In this document: positions 1-9,870 of the stretch, one piece after another
Numbering within the stretch: position 1 is the stretch's first letter
How the letters are laid out: the number at the start of each line of letters is the position of its first letter
Source: Sycobia sp. Sy_11
Lineage: Eukaryota; Arthropoda; Insecta; Hymenoptera; Epichrysomallidae
Reading direction: 5' to 3'
Assembly (NCBI GenBank): GCA_018907035.1
Contig: JACCIC010000063.1
Location: 2,308,001 to 2,372,000, forward strand
DNA length: 64,000 nucleotides
The notes under the pieces: model-generated
Seen by the model: the letters and a program-made list of their open reading frames with translations, nothing else
Told to the model about the DNA's origin: nothing
The model's database searches: none
Made by a program: the position numbers and the translations under genes

Positions 1-440
1 ATATTTGTTACGGTTGTATATTTACAGATTTGTAGACGGGTGTATAGTGCTGATCTACTTATTTAGGAAAATAAATAATTAAGATATATATTGCATAATA
101 AATTGCCACGAATATGATTAGATTGTATAATCCGCCAATTCCTTCCAACTGTCAGTCGTTCTCTACCTACCAATGCAAGTTGTTCTGCTCTCTAGTTGTT
201 CTTCTCTAGTTGTTCTGCTGCAAGCAGACTCTACAAGATTCCATCTGCTTCTTTGGATTTTAGCAGTTCCTTGACGAAGGATTCGAAAACCAAGTAATTT
301 TTGTAGCTCAATAGAGCTATTATCTCAATAGACGTATTATTTTCCCGTTGGAACCTGATTCTGATTTCTTCGTATTTGGGACAGATCTCCAGGACGTGGT
401 CTGGTGTATCAGCTTCCATACATGAGTATGTATCGGTCTC
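1..440 (-). mobile_element. R1-clade non-LTR retrotransposon, 3' end (copy 1)
   Basis: The minus strand at 231-419 encodes the last part of a non-LTR retrotransposon ORF2. A Cys-x-E-A-D-T-P-D-H-V-L-E-I-C-P pattern resembles the C-terminal CCHC-type motif of R1-clade elements, where the last cysteine follows DTxxHVLxxCP. A stop comes about 40 residues later and the 3' untranslated region runs to the window edge. The same arrangement recurs, diverged, at 12120-13035, and the flanking noncoding sequence also aligns (for example a shared CTACCTACC stretch). Only the extreme C terminus survives; the reverse transcriptase is absent. The family name rests on motif recognition and the copy-to-copy comparison. 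Confidence 0.6.
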
Positions 441-469
441 TCTTAGATAGAAACGAGAGAGATGACTTA

Positions 470-720
470 CTCAACGATAGAATTAGAATGTCTTGATAGT
501 AAATGGCACATTTGGAGGTTTCGACGTTATTTAGAAGACTATCATTTCATAGTCTTGACAGATTACCAATCACTAAAGGAATTGAATCAAATATAAAGTC
601 CATCTAGTCGTTTAGCTAATTGAGCCCTTAAACTCATTCAGTATGATTTGGAAATTCAATAGAGGTCAGAGATACTTTATCTAGACAACCGCTTGAAGTA
701 GCCACAAGTGATATAAAAAA
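470..720 (+). pseudogene. Ty3/Gypsy pol remnant (RNase H / connection region)
   Basis: In one plus-strand frame the translation reads ELECLDSKWHIWRFRRYLED followed by FIVLTDYQSLKEL. This is the standard Ty3/Gypsy RNase H segment (E-L-E-x-L...R-x-Y-L...TDHxSL), with the catalytic-region TD and the downstream SPSxRLAxxAL block. It has at least two in-frame stops and no flanking reverse transcriptase or integrase. A stretch near 800-900 gives a weak aspartyl-protease-like reading (SFAVVD...DIIFGI), which may come from the same or another Gypsy element. It is a small scrap with no LTR visible. Confidence 0.6.
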
Positions 721-1382
721 TGAAGATTGATAATTCGAAAATGAAAATTGATAAATCGAGCTTCCTTATATTCAGACACGATACTGAGGATACTAACTAG
801 CTACATGCTAAAAATAGAATTTAAATTCAAAGATAAGGAATGCGAAGAAAGTTTCGCCGTAGTAGACGAGTAGTCTGTAGATATCATTTTTGGTATCAAA
901 TTAAAATAGTTGGTATTAACTAGAATTAGTATTAACATAATACCAATTGAACAGAACTCTTTCGAAAACTATGTTGCGCAAACAAGTAGACCGGACGCTT
1001 CGCAATGCTTTGACCACGGAGGCCGAATTGGATAACATAATGCATCGGTGAACGCGCCCAAAACTAAAGAGTAGTATGGGAAAGATACGTATAAAAAGTA
1101 GAACATGGATGGTTTATCGTTATGATGAGGAAACTACGCTGTACTTCAGGCTTTGTTCAACTCGTCACAGGCAGACCGTCGGCGGCAAACGGTTTAAAAT
1201 ACGGATGGATGCGGTAACGAGACAAATTAAATGTGTATCAGCTTATGGTTCAAAATAAGGTTAGGTTAAACAATTACATAAATTATAAAAAATCCCGTCC
1301 GATTATTGCATGAGAAAAGATACGAGAATTAGATGTTACAATTAAATATATTTGTCATAATTGAATTGGTGAAAACGACACC
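721..1382. other. Unassigned spacer
   Basis: A 60-codon open stretch at 1076-1258 (+) is basic and has no motif I recognise. It is unlikely to be a gene. The rest shows only the weak protease-like reading noted for the Gypsy scrap. Confidence 0.4.
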
Positions 1383-1953
1383 ATGGATAAGCCAGCTGGC
1401 GGAAGACCTGTGACGACGAATACGATCAAATCATGGAATTTATCGAGTTAGATCAGCATGTTGCATCTTGTGACATTGCCCAAGAGATGAGAGTTAGTTA
1501 CCAAACTATTTTAAACCATCTGCAGAAGGCTGGGTACAAAAAAAGCTTGATGTTTGGGTGCCGCATGATTTGACGCAAAAAAACCTTCTGGACCGAATCA
1601 ACGCCTGTGATGTGCTGCTGAAACCGAACGAACTCGACCCATTTTTGAAGCGGATGGCGACTGGCGACGAAAAGTGGATCACTTACTACAATATCAAGCG
1701 AAAACGGTCGTGGTCCAAGGCTGGTGGACCATTCCAAACAGTGGCCAAGCCGGGATTGACGGTCAGGAAGGTTTTGCTGTGTGTTTGGTGGGATTGGAAG
1801 GGAATCATCTACTATGAGCTGCTCCCATATGGCCAGACGCGTAATTGTACCATCTACTGTCAACAGCTGGACCGCTTGAAGCAGGTTATCGACCAGAAGC
1901 GTCCACAATTGGCCAACAGGAAGGGTGTAGTGTTCCACCAGGACAAAGCCAAA
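1383..1953 (+). pseudogene. mariner transposase fragment, lineage B
   Basis: This is a decayed mariner (IS630-Tc1-mariner) transposase. Across frameshifts it shows the GRPVTTNT start of the second helix-turn-helix region, WVPHDL (the family's WVPHEL signature), TGDEKWITYY with the first catalytic Asp, RKRSWSKAG, a WWDWKGIIYYELLPYGQT block and GVVFHQDKA with the second catalytic Asp. The third Asp region (YSPDLAPSD) and the 3' inverted repeat are missing. At 1953-1955 the reading ends abruptly in the body of a BEL/Pao element. No 5' inverted repeat was identified. A shorter piece of the same lineage lies at 32460-32727. Confidence 0.85.
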
Positions 1954-1954
1954 T

Positions 1955-3329
1955 TTACGTAAAATTTTCAGTTGATTGTCGCCACTTTCCGCGTCTTTGT
2001 AAGTGCTGCAAATAATCCTCGGACCACCGTTTCCAAAACTGCGCACGTATCCTCTGCATAAGTTGAAAAGGGCTTAATTGATTCTCTAACACGGCTGGCG
2101 GTTCTACATCGGGAATAAACCCTGAAATATCGCTAATGAGAAAATGGGCGGGAGTTATGGCGTTTAAATGTTCGACATCGGATGTAATCGGGCATAAAGG
2201 TCGAGAGTTCAAGCAAGCTTCGATTTCAGCTAGCACTGTGGTAAACTCTTCAAATGTAAGCTTTACCGATTTTACACCGGCCTCCCATAAGCCTTCGTAA
2301 GCCACCGTGGGGTGTGGTAGGGGGAATAAACGTCCACGACGTCCCATCATTAACGAGGCTAGCTGCCGCACTTTCAAAAAATTTAGATGCTGCACTGAAC
2401 ATTGACCGCAATTCGTCATCGGCCCCTTTAAAGGTGATTGCATTATCACTGTATAATTGGTGAAAAATTCCCCGCCTACTTACAAATCTTCTATAAGCCG
2501 CTATAAATGCGGAAGTCATCAAGTCACCGACTAGTTCGAGATGAACAGCGCGCGTCGTAAAACATACGAATAGAGCTATATATCCTTTATAGTTTTTATG
2601 AGCCCGCCCCTTCGTTGTCCGTATTTGGAAGGGTCCTGCATAGTCGAGGCCCGATGTTGTAAACGGTCGAGCGGGCGTCACTCGAGCCGCAGGTAGATTT
2701 CCCATAATCTGGTGGGCCAGGCACGGTTGACACCTAATGCAATTGCGGATTACATTTTTAACAAGTTGTTTTCTACTTAGGATCCAGACATATTGCATTA
2801 GGATGTGTGTACGTATCTCCGGGTGTTTGCGTTCGTAAGGAATATTAGCATTTACCAAGCACCCTCCGACGCGTAATATTCCGTCTTTGTCAAGTTTCGG
2901 GTTTAATTGGTTTAAAGAGCTGCCTTTAGGTAAAGTCTTTTGTTTCGCTAACAAATGTATTTCGGTCGCAAAATGATTTAACTGCGCTATACGAATGATT
3001 TTCGTTCGAGCAGCACTTGGTTCAAACAAGGTGAGATGAATTCGCAATGGATTCATACTTTCCTTACTTCTACGCATCTTAGCTAAAGAGCGTAAATAAT
3101 ATGCTACTACCCGAATGAGTTTAGTTAAACTCGAAAATCGTGTAAGAATTTCCGGTTCAGTCGCTCTTATTTGGCAATGTAAATCTTTACTTGCCTTCGA
3201 TATTTGAGGCCAATGCTCAGAAGTTCGTGCAAGCCAATCAGGTCCGTGCCACCAGAGCGTAGAATCGCGTAGGTCTATAGGTTTTGATCCTCGTGTAGCG
3301 ATGTCTGCCAGATTTTCTTTTGTAGGCAC
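1955..3329 (-). pseudogene. BEL/Pao integrase
   Basis: The segment opens with PTKENLADIATRGSKP and a WWHGPDWL block, followed by the integrase zinc-binding region with CIRCQPCLAHQIMGNLPAAR. The catalytic core shows SGLDYAGPF (first Asp), LYSDNAITFKGAD (second Asp) and, after a frameshift near 2300, GLWEAGVKSVK (Glu). EACLNSRPL and the ITPAHFLI block continue to the C-terminal side. The reading stops at 1955, where a mariner fragment abuts it. The frameshift near 2250-2450 and the missing C terminus make it nonfunctional. Confidence 0.85.
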
Positions 3330-3347
3330 GTGTAACCACTTTGCGTA

Positions 3348-3710
3348 CTATACGTACGATTGGTTTTCAAATGTACCCTGACAGCGATCAATTTTCAAGG
3401 TAGGTAGCACTGCAAATGATTCACGATACTCAATCCATCGCGTACGTATAGTTTCCGGCAAAGATGAATCCCAATCGCTCTTATTGAACCCTAAATCTTG
3501 CATTAAGACTTTCGCCGAGATCGTTATCGGAGAAAGCCAACCCAATGGATCGAATAATCTGGCGATATTAGAGAGAACACTTCTTTTAGTTAAACGTTGC
3601 TCCGAAGAATCGAATTTCAGCGCGCTAAAGTAAAATTTATCTAGTTTTGCATTCCAATGAATGCCAAGAGTTTTAATTGAGTCTTCATTGTTTATACTTT
3701 TCGAAGGCAT
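3348..3710 (-). pseudogene. BEL/Pao reverse transcriptase C-terminal / connection domain
   Basis: The 120-residue segment carries LGIHWNAKLDKFYF, KRSVLSNIARLFDPLGWLSP and a conserved WDSSLPE, all standard for the region after the BEL reverse transcriptase palm. It then reaches the segment just before RNase H and stops. Almost at once (3329) the frame resumes at VPTKENLADIATRG, which in intact elements lies after RNase H. The roughly 150-200 residue RNase H domain is therefore deleted. Confidence 0.75.
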
Positions 3711-3762
3711 GGCATTATCTACGGTTATATACGACGGGATGATTAGCAGCCCATTTGTCTAG

Positions 3763-4664
3763 CTAGATGCCAGCTGTTCTTAAAATTTCTATGAGCTCTA
3801 CTCTTTTCTTTTGAGCCAACACAATATCGTTTGTACCTGCAAACGTGTCAAGTACATATGTATTGGACTTTAAACAACGTGCACCGAGAGGAAACCGCTT
3901 CCGTTCATCTTGCGCTAATTGATTTAGAGTTCTTTTCGCGAGGAAAGTGGCGGAAGTTGTACTATACGTAACTGTATTTAAACGATAATCAGCTGATGGT
4001 TCATCCTCACTCGGTGACCATACAATATTGTGTAAATCCTGATTGGATGCCACGACGCGAATCTGTCGAAATATTTTCACAATATCCATAGTAAACACGA
4101 ATTTGTAAAAACGCCACTTAAACAGGATTAATGGAAGGTCGCACTGCAGAGGAGGACCGGATATCAGGGAATCGTTTAGACAGTGGCGTCGAGCACCACC
4201 CGGATTTTCGACGCATTTATTACAGTATGGTGGGGAAGGTACCAAGTCCTGCTGCTTTCGAGCTCGACATCATTGATGCGTGTTATATGCCTGACCCTTT
4301 CATATTCGGCCATGAATTTGCAGTAGGCGAGGGCTAATTTCGGATCACGCGAGAAACGCCGGTGCATATGAACAAGCGAACTGAGAGCCATTCGCCGCGC
4401 TTCAATCTTAACATCATGCAGGTTATTTTTTATTCGTAAGCGTACTCGGTATCTGCCATCCACCGTTCGTGTGCGCGTATCAGCAAAGAATTTCTCGCAT
4501 GCTTCATCCTCTGGCTTGAAGCGCGTTTGAGTCTGCGGTACTTCCTCTAAAGACAAATATTGTTCCAGAATTTCGTTCAAGGGATCTCGAACCGTGCTGT
4601 GCAGTGTTTGAATAGTATTTTCATGTGCTCTTTCCGCCCGCCGTAACGTACTATTTTTATGCAC
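3763..4664 (-). pseudogene. BEL/Pao reverse transcriptase (two overlapping frames)
   Basis: The N-terminal half (4176-4664) has TVDGRYRVRLRI, an FMAEY block and KIRVVLDA, matching the DGRYxVxLP and RVVFDAS landmarks of BEL reverse transcriptase. A frameshift leads into 3763-4245, with LNDSLISGPPLQCDLPLIL and the FTMDIVKIFRQIRV block, which contains a catalytic Asp. The catalytic box reads YVLDTFAG where the family has YVDD, so one essential Asp is gone. The segment stops at 3763 and resumes in another frame at 3710. Confidence 0.8.
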
Positions 4665-4679
4665 GGGACCGGAAACTAT

Positions 4680-5681
4680 CTATCCCAATGCAGTATCCTG
4701 CGCAATCAATTTTGATATAGAAAATCGTTGCATCCCCGGATGCAGTAACTGACTATAAATATTCGCGACTAACATGATATCTATTGAATTCGGTACATAA
4801 AATTCGGGATCGGCCAACGATAATTCCGAAAATTCTGTTAGATTAACTTCTACAAGATTCCGCGCTGGCAGCTGAGCCGTAAAACGTGGGAGAACGCAGG
4901 CTTGGACGTCGAGCTCAAAACTCGGGTCAGCAACCAACCGCAATATAAATATTGTTTTTGCACGGATCATGTTTGCAGAGGATCCGGCAATTCCACCTCC
5001 GACTACCGATAACGGGACTTCTATGCGCTGCTTAGGTAGTCCGAACAATTGTGTAATTGACTCGCTGACAAAGGATCCTACCGAACCTTGATCCAACAGG
5101 GCTGGCACCAGTGTATGAGCGCCTTGAGGGCCTAATACGCATACGTGAGCTGTTGGTAGAAGAACTGCATGTTTTGATAGGGAAATATTCGCTGTGTGAA
5201 TATTTATACCTGCTGATTTATTAATATGGGAGAGCTGGCGCTCGGTGCTTGTTGATTGCAACGGCATCTTCCCACTCAAATGAATGACACTATGGTGTTT
5301 ACCTTGACAGGTATTGCAGCGGTTGGTGGAAGTACATTCCCGAAATTTATGCCTGCCGAGACAGTTGTAACATGCACCTAAATTCCTAACATTGGAGCGA
5401 CGAGCGTAAAGTGATTGAGCCAAGAATTCCGGACACCTTTTGAGAAGATATAGTCCGGAACAAAGCACGCACTTCGATGTTTCGTTTTTATATGATATAC
5501 GCGCGCTCGCATCAAATATTCGGCGTGTTCCAGAACCTGTCTTATTATTAGTTGGAACCGCCTTTTTACCCGCTCGACTATCTAAAGAACTGCAACTAAT
5601 CATACTTAATGCATACACTCTTTTTTCTAAAAAGTTCGTCAGCTCCGTGAACGTTGGGAAACATGATACCGTTCCACACAC
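4680..5681 (-). pseudogene. BEL/Pao gag C terminus and aspartyl protease
   Basis: The conceptual 333-residue segment starts with a PTFTELTNFLEKRVYAL block, typical of the end of BEL gag. It then has a first Cys-rich region, a CYNCLGRHKFREC zinc knuckle (C-x2-C-x4-H-x4-C) and a second CNTCQGKHHSVIH knuckle. The protease core reads PALLDQGSVGSFVSESI. Families usually have D-S-G here, so the D-Q-G is unusual. A hydrophobic protease body follows and ends in D-I-M-L. The frame closes with a stop at 4680, just before the reverse transcriptase segment. Confidence 0.8.
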
Positions 5682-5690
5682 AAGTCGTAA

Positions 5691-6560
5691 TAGTATATTC
5701 TATAATATATTAAGGAAGTTATCGCGCCCGAACTTATTCGCAAAATACACCGTCACAGCCTGGATCAGGAGACGCGCAGTTCGTAGTGTCTTTTTCAACG
5801 TGGAAAACGAAATTAAAAACACTCGCATCCGCGCGCGTATGTGACCGATATACCCATATACCCATTAAGCACAGACACTATAATTATCGCTATTAGTGTT
5901 GCCTATATACACGTAACACTGCGAATGAAGCCTAAAAGATACATAAATTACCCGCGAAAATACACGCAAACTTCCTTAACCTAAAATCGCTTAAGACTTA
6001 CTCTAATTGCACGCGAAACGAATGTCAGCGAGGGCGTATACTCGCGTAGCATCTGAGGCCCCAAATGAGAAGAAATGCTCCGCAATAACCTCCTGCTCCG
6101 CGCTGCGGCCCCAACGTCTCAGGCACGGTTATAATCCTCATCGCAGCGGCGGATATCGGGCATAAATGCCGCAGGGAGAACTCTCGGGGATCCACATTTT
6201 TTGGATCCTACCAAAGGACCAGGTCCCTTATCCCGCCAATGTGCCAAGCTTACACACTACATACACATACACACACACAGGCACACACATGCAAGGCACA
6301 CTCAATAGGAATAAATCTACACAAGTGAGCGCGCACAAAATCTTAGTATATAATTTTACACAACTGTTTCGGAGTCCATATGCATACTGCGACAGTCGGA
6401 GATCAAGTACCAACGCATCTACCCGTTCGATGCGTGGGAGAGAATTGAGGATCTACCTGACTCTATGAGATGGATTGAGCCAAACTGTGCTCAAGCTGCC
6501 GTAATCGGTTTATTGCTTCCTCCTTCAATCGAACCAGTATAGCGAAGGACAGGCACATGC
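5691..6560. other. Unassigned spacer, locally GC-richer
   Basis: The stretch 6000-6250 is richer in GC than its surroundings and may be leader or LTR of the BEL element, but I see no TG...CA boundaries. A short CA-rich run lies at 6258-6290. No gene is supported. Confidence 0.35.
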
Positions 6561-7718
6561 CTGTCACGTGCATATGCAACTACAGGCCTTGTAGAGTTAT
6601 AAACGGAGAGAACGAGAGAGAGGAGTGAGGGAGAGACCGACAGAGAGAGAGACACGGAAGGAATTCAGTATAGTCCTTAAAAGCGCGCGCGCAAGAAAGA
6701 ACACGTGCAAGAGAGAAAGTTAGGGAGAGGCGGCGAGTATGCTTGCCTTGTCGCTGATCCGAACCTCGACCCGGTGTGCACTGCAAACAGAGTTATCCCC
6801 GAAAATATTTCGAGAACATGTGTACTTCTTCATATAGAGATTTATGTATATATGGGTATATATGAGTATATCAGGTCCTGATATTTAATTATTACTTGTA
6901 TTTAATGTCAGTAAGCAAGTTTTGTGTGCTTGAAAGAGAGAGAGAGAGAATTATCGTGAGACAGAATACATGTGTTTGATAGACCAGATTTGATCCAGGG
7001 AAAATGTGCCTGAGTTAGAATTTGATCTATGATATACCTTTCTTTGTGAGGCTTCCTATACTTGCAAATATATGTGGAGGCTGCAGTGTCGATATCAATC
7101 TAGGTCGATTCTGTACTTAAAAATATTTGCTGTGTTTATTGGTGGTGTTGTTTTTTTATGACAATCTTCCTCTTGTATGATTTCCTTATCTTATCGTAGA
7201 TTACTATTTATATTACTAAGATCTTGCAATCTTCAATGTAATAGATCTTGCAATCATCCAATGCAACTAGAAAGTGATGGTAAAATAGATGTAAACAAAA
7301 ATCCCAATACTTTATATATTCATTGGAAATTTTTTCTATTTTCAGAGATAAATTCAAAAAGCGATGATTATTCTAGACTTTTTATAGATATTAGAATAAA
7401 TATTGCATTCTATCGAAGGTCGTTACAATATTAGTAACGAGCATCGCGAAAAACAGAGGTACTATGTACACATATTGAGAAAAATTTCACATATACACAG
7501 GCCTTATATATACATATTGAGAAAAATCAATGGGATTATCTCGCGACTAACTGAAACACCCTCACCAAGGACGATTTTTAAGTGGGACACCGAAGTAGAT
7601 ATATTCATGGATTTCTGTAGGAATATAGATTTATAATAGAGTATTTTTAGATCTTATTTAACTATTTCAGAAATCTGTGAAATTTTTACATCGAAGGAAG
7701 CAGAGACAGGGGATGCTA

Positions 7719-7719
<1 letters not shown>
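6561..7719. other. AT-rich spacer with GA-rich low-complexity tract
   Basis: A GA-rich purine tract lies at about 6605-6730 and a short (GA)n at 6934-6948. Open stretches at 7177-7434 and 7403-7636 have no recognisable motif and look like chance frames in AT-rich DNA. Confidence 0.4.

Positions 7720-7779
<60 letters not shown>
7720..7779. repeat. (AT)n/(AC)n microsatellite
   Basis: An uninterrupted AT dinucleotide run passes into a short AC run. Confidence 0.95.
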
Positions 7780-8340
7780 AAAGAATCATCAATCTTCAAA
7801 AGTTTTTAAAGAAAAAGATATAATTTTTAACACCTTCTTCGTAAATACCAGACAACTGTTTCTGCATCGACAGCCTAACATTTTCAGCATTTTTTCTGTT
7901 TGAAGTAGGAATACTGAGCGAAATTGAAAATGGCCTTTCCCATTCCTTTTTGACAATTTTTTGCTACGATATAATTTATAAATAATAAACGAAATTCATT
8001 CAATAGTAATTTTTTATTAGAAAGGAGTAATTTGAAAATTATAAAAGAGTTGACGAAAGTAACGTCTATGAAGAGCCACAATAAATGGTGCTACAAGTTT
8101 TTGCTTTTACTTGCGATTTGATTGAATGATTTTATCCGACATCACTCCGACGTCGATACATTGAATATAAGTATTGAAGTCTTCTGCTATTTAAGCGGAA
8201 TCTATAGTTTTCAATGAAGAATCTTTTTCTACCACCAACAAAGCTATACTTTGCTGACATGATATTCCTATCTCCTATTTTGAGATCTTTATATCAATAA
8301 ATATTTTTATCTGTCTTAAAGTCGTTATAATATAATATAT
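7780..8340. other. AT-rich spacer
   Basis: No gene, RNA or repeat boundary is recognisable. The minus open frame 7884-8081 is Lys/Phe/Leu-rich and probably a chance frame. Confidence 0.35.
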
Positions 8341-8640
8341 TAACTAAAATAATGACAGTCAGACTGTCCTCGTTTATATTCCTCCCGAAGAATCTGAAAT
8401 ATAACTTATTACTACAATAAATAATATTAAAAATAAAAATAAAAATACAATTAATAATAAAATAAAATAACAAATAACAAATAAAATAAAAATAATAGAT
8501 AAAATAAAAATAATAAATAAAATAAAAATAATAAAAACAATATTCTATGTTAGTAAAGGACAAACTGACTTCCACCATCACCTTAAATTTAAATTCACCT
8601 AAGGTGTCCGATGTTTGAACCGCTATTGTTCATCTTCAGG
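8340..8640 (-). mobile_element. Old Penelope-like element 3' remnant (copy 3)
   Basis: This aligns with the termini of the two better-preserved PLE copies (15.6-16.9 kb and 59.4-60.6 kb). It has the 15-nt palindrome GACAGTCAGACTGTC at 8354-8368, a following TCTGAAAT block, an A-rich simple region, a degenerate second copy of the palindrome near 8556-8570 and then a ribozyme-like motif at 8605-8640. No coding part remains. The A-rich block sits between the two palindrome copies here, unlike copies 1 and 2, where it lies outside them. Confidence 0.65.
8605..8640 (-). ncRNA. Hammerhead-like motif, PLE copy 3
   Basis: On the minus strand the motif reads CTGAAGAT, then stem GAAC, loop AATAGCG, stem GTTC, then AAAC and ATCGGACACC. 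The layout matches copies 1 and 2 (CTGATGAG, GAGC, CGTAGCGA, GCTC, GAAAC). The third stem pair changes from G-C to A-T on both sides, a compensatory change. Known PLEs carry hammerhead ribozymes in their terminal repeats. Here the CUGAUGA core is altered, so activity is doubtful. Confidence 0.45.
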
Positions 8641-9049
8641 AACTAAACTTTCGCCTCAGGAACTAAGAGTCGACATAAGTACAATTTTTAATTTCATATC
8701 TTTATAATGTTTTTGAGTTTCCTGAAGACCTTATGTACTCTTTTGAACCTTCTATCTCCTATCATTCAATATTGCATTCATCAAATCATTAATTGTGAAT
8801 AGTTATCAAAATGGATATGGTTATTTTTATTTTTCAGGGTTTGAGATAAATGTTTAACAATTTCACTAAATTTTTTTCAGCAACATCACAAAATTTTCCT
8901 GTATAAATTTGGAATTCATAAACATAATCATTCATTTCTAATCTAACCAACACGTTACAATAGTAGTGTAAGTTGAAATTTGCTAATTTTTTCGATAAAT
9001 AAAGCACTTAATTTTCAGGGAAACCTAATAATTTTTTTATTCAATTTAT
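8641..9049. other. AT-rich spacer
   Basis: Nothing recognisable, except that the left end probably still belongs to the PLE remnant and the right end to the 3' terminal region of the following mariner. Confidence 0.3.
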
Positions 9050-9870
9050 TGATCATTGGATTCTATACATTTCGCCTATCTTTCAGGCAAATTATGAATA
9101 CCATCTCAGTAAAAAATATTCTGTTTTGAAGCCAACTATTCGATGAGCCGTTTTTCGACGTCTTCCAAATTGTCGACGCATTGGTGTGCAAATGAATATC
9201 CCATCGATGCAAAGAGGCGATAGTGGGACGGGGCGAGGACTGAAGATAAAGACGGGTGCAATAAAACCCAATTAAGTGCCTTAGTGTCTTGAATGTGTCC
9301 TTTACCGGTTTAGCAGTACAAGACAACACATTGTCATATTACAAAATAACCTTACCATGACTTCGGACCCATTCCAACCGTTTTTCGATCAACACATGGT
9401 ATAAGTTGATAATTTGTTGTTAGTAGCGATTCTTATTCACGGTATCATGAGGTTTTTATAAGTCATAGAGCATCGCACCCCTCTTATCACACTAAACTCC
9501 GAGCATTATCTTACGGCCAAATCTATTTGGCCTTGCAGTCGATGGACCAGCTTCACCAAGTGAATGCTATGCTTTTTTTCACTTGGGGTTCTATGAAGAA
9601 ATCCATTATTCATCCCCCGTGACAATTTGCTGATGAGAACATTTTCTTTGAAACAGCATTTCACGGAGAATTTCGATCTTGGATTTGTCTATCTTTTAGT
9701 GGATGTGGCACCCATTTTCCATCCTTCTAGTTCTTTCCCACATTTTTTACACATTGCAAATTGCTTTTGACTGACAGCCGATATGTTTCAGCTGCGTCTT
9801 TCGATTGATGCTATAAGAAAAACAACAGAGTTTTCCACCGCCCATGCGACTCCTAGACATTCTAGCTAAA
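9050..9870 (-). pseudogene. mariner transposase remnant, lineage C
   Basis: Reading the minus strand from about 9800 down, successive frames give QQIVTGDE (first catalytic Asp), STARPNRFGRKIMLGV, KPHDTVN, the second Asp region as YDNVLSCTAKPVKDTFKTL, and, after frameshifts, a C-terminal region equivalent to GIHNLPERW. In-frame stops are frequent. The pattern is that of mariner transposases; subfamily placement would need a tree. No inverted repeats were delimited with confidence. Confidence 0.75.

Larger units (their letters stand above)
1954..5690 (-). mobile_element. BEL/Pao LTR retrotransposon, truncated at both ends
   Basis: The minus-strand coding order is gag C terminus with zinc knuckles, aspartyl protease, reverse transcriptase and integrase, which is BEL/Pao order. 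The integrase breaks off at the mariner junction near 1954, so the integrase C-terminal tail and 3' LTR are missing. The gag N terminus and 5' LTR are not recognisable beyond about 5690. Several frameshifts, an RNase H deletion near 3340 and an altered catalytic box show that it is dead. Segments are annotated separately. Confidence 0.85.

Noticed and set aside
1498..2046. 182-codon minus-strand gene
   Set aside because: It spans the mariner/BEL junction on the strand opposite to the mariner transposase and has no motif of its own.
8294..8581. Tyr/Phe-rich minus-strand ORF
   Set aside because: It is low-complexity A-rich sequence within a PLE terminus read on the opposite strand.
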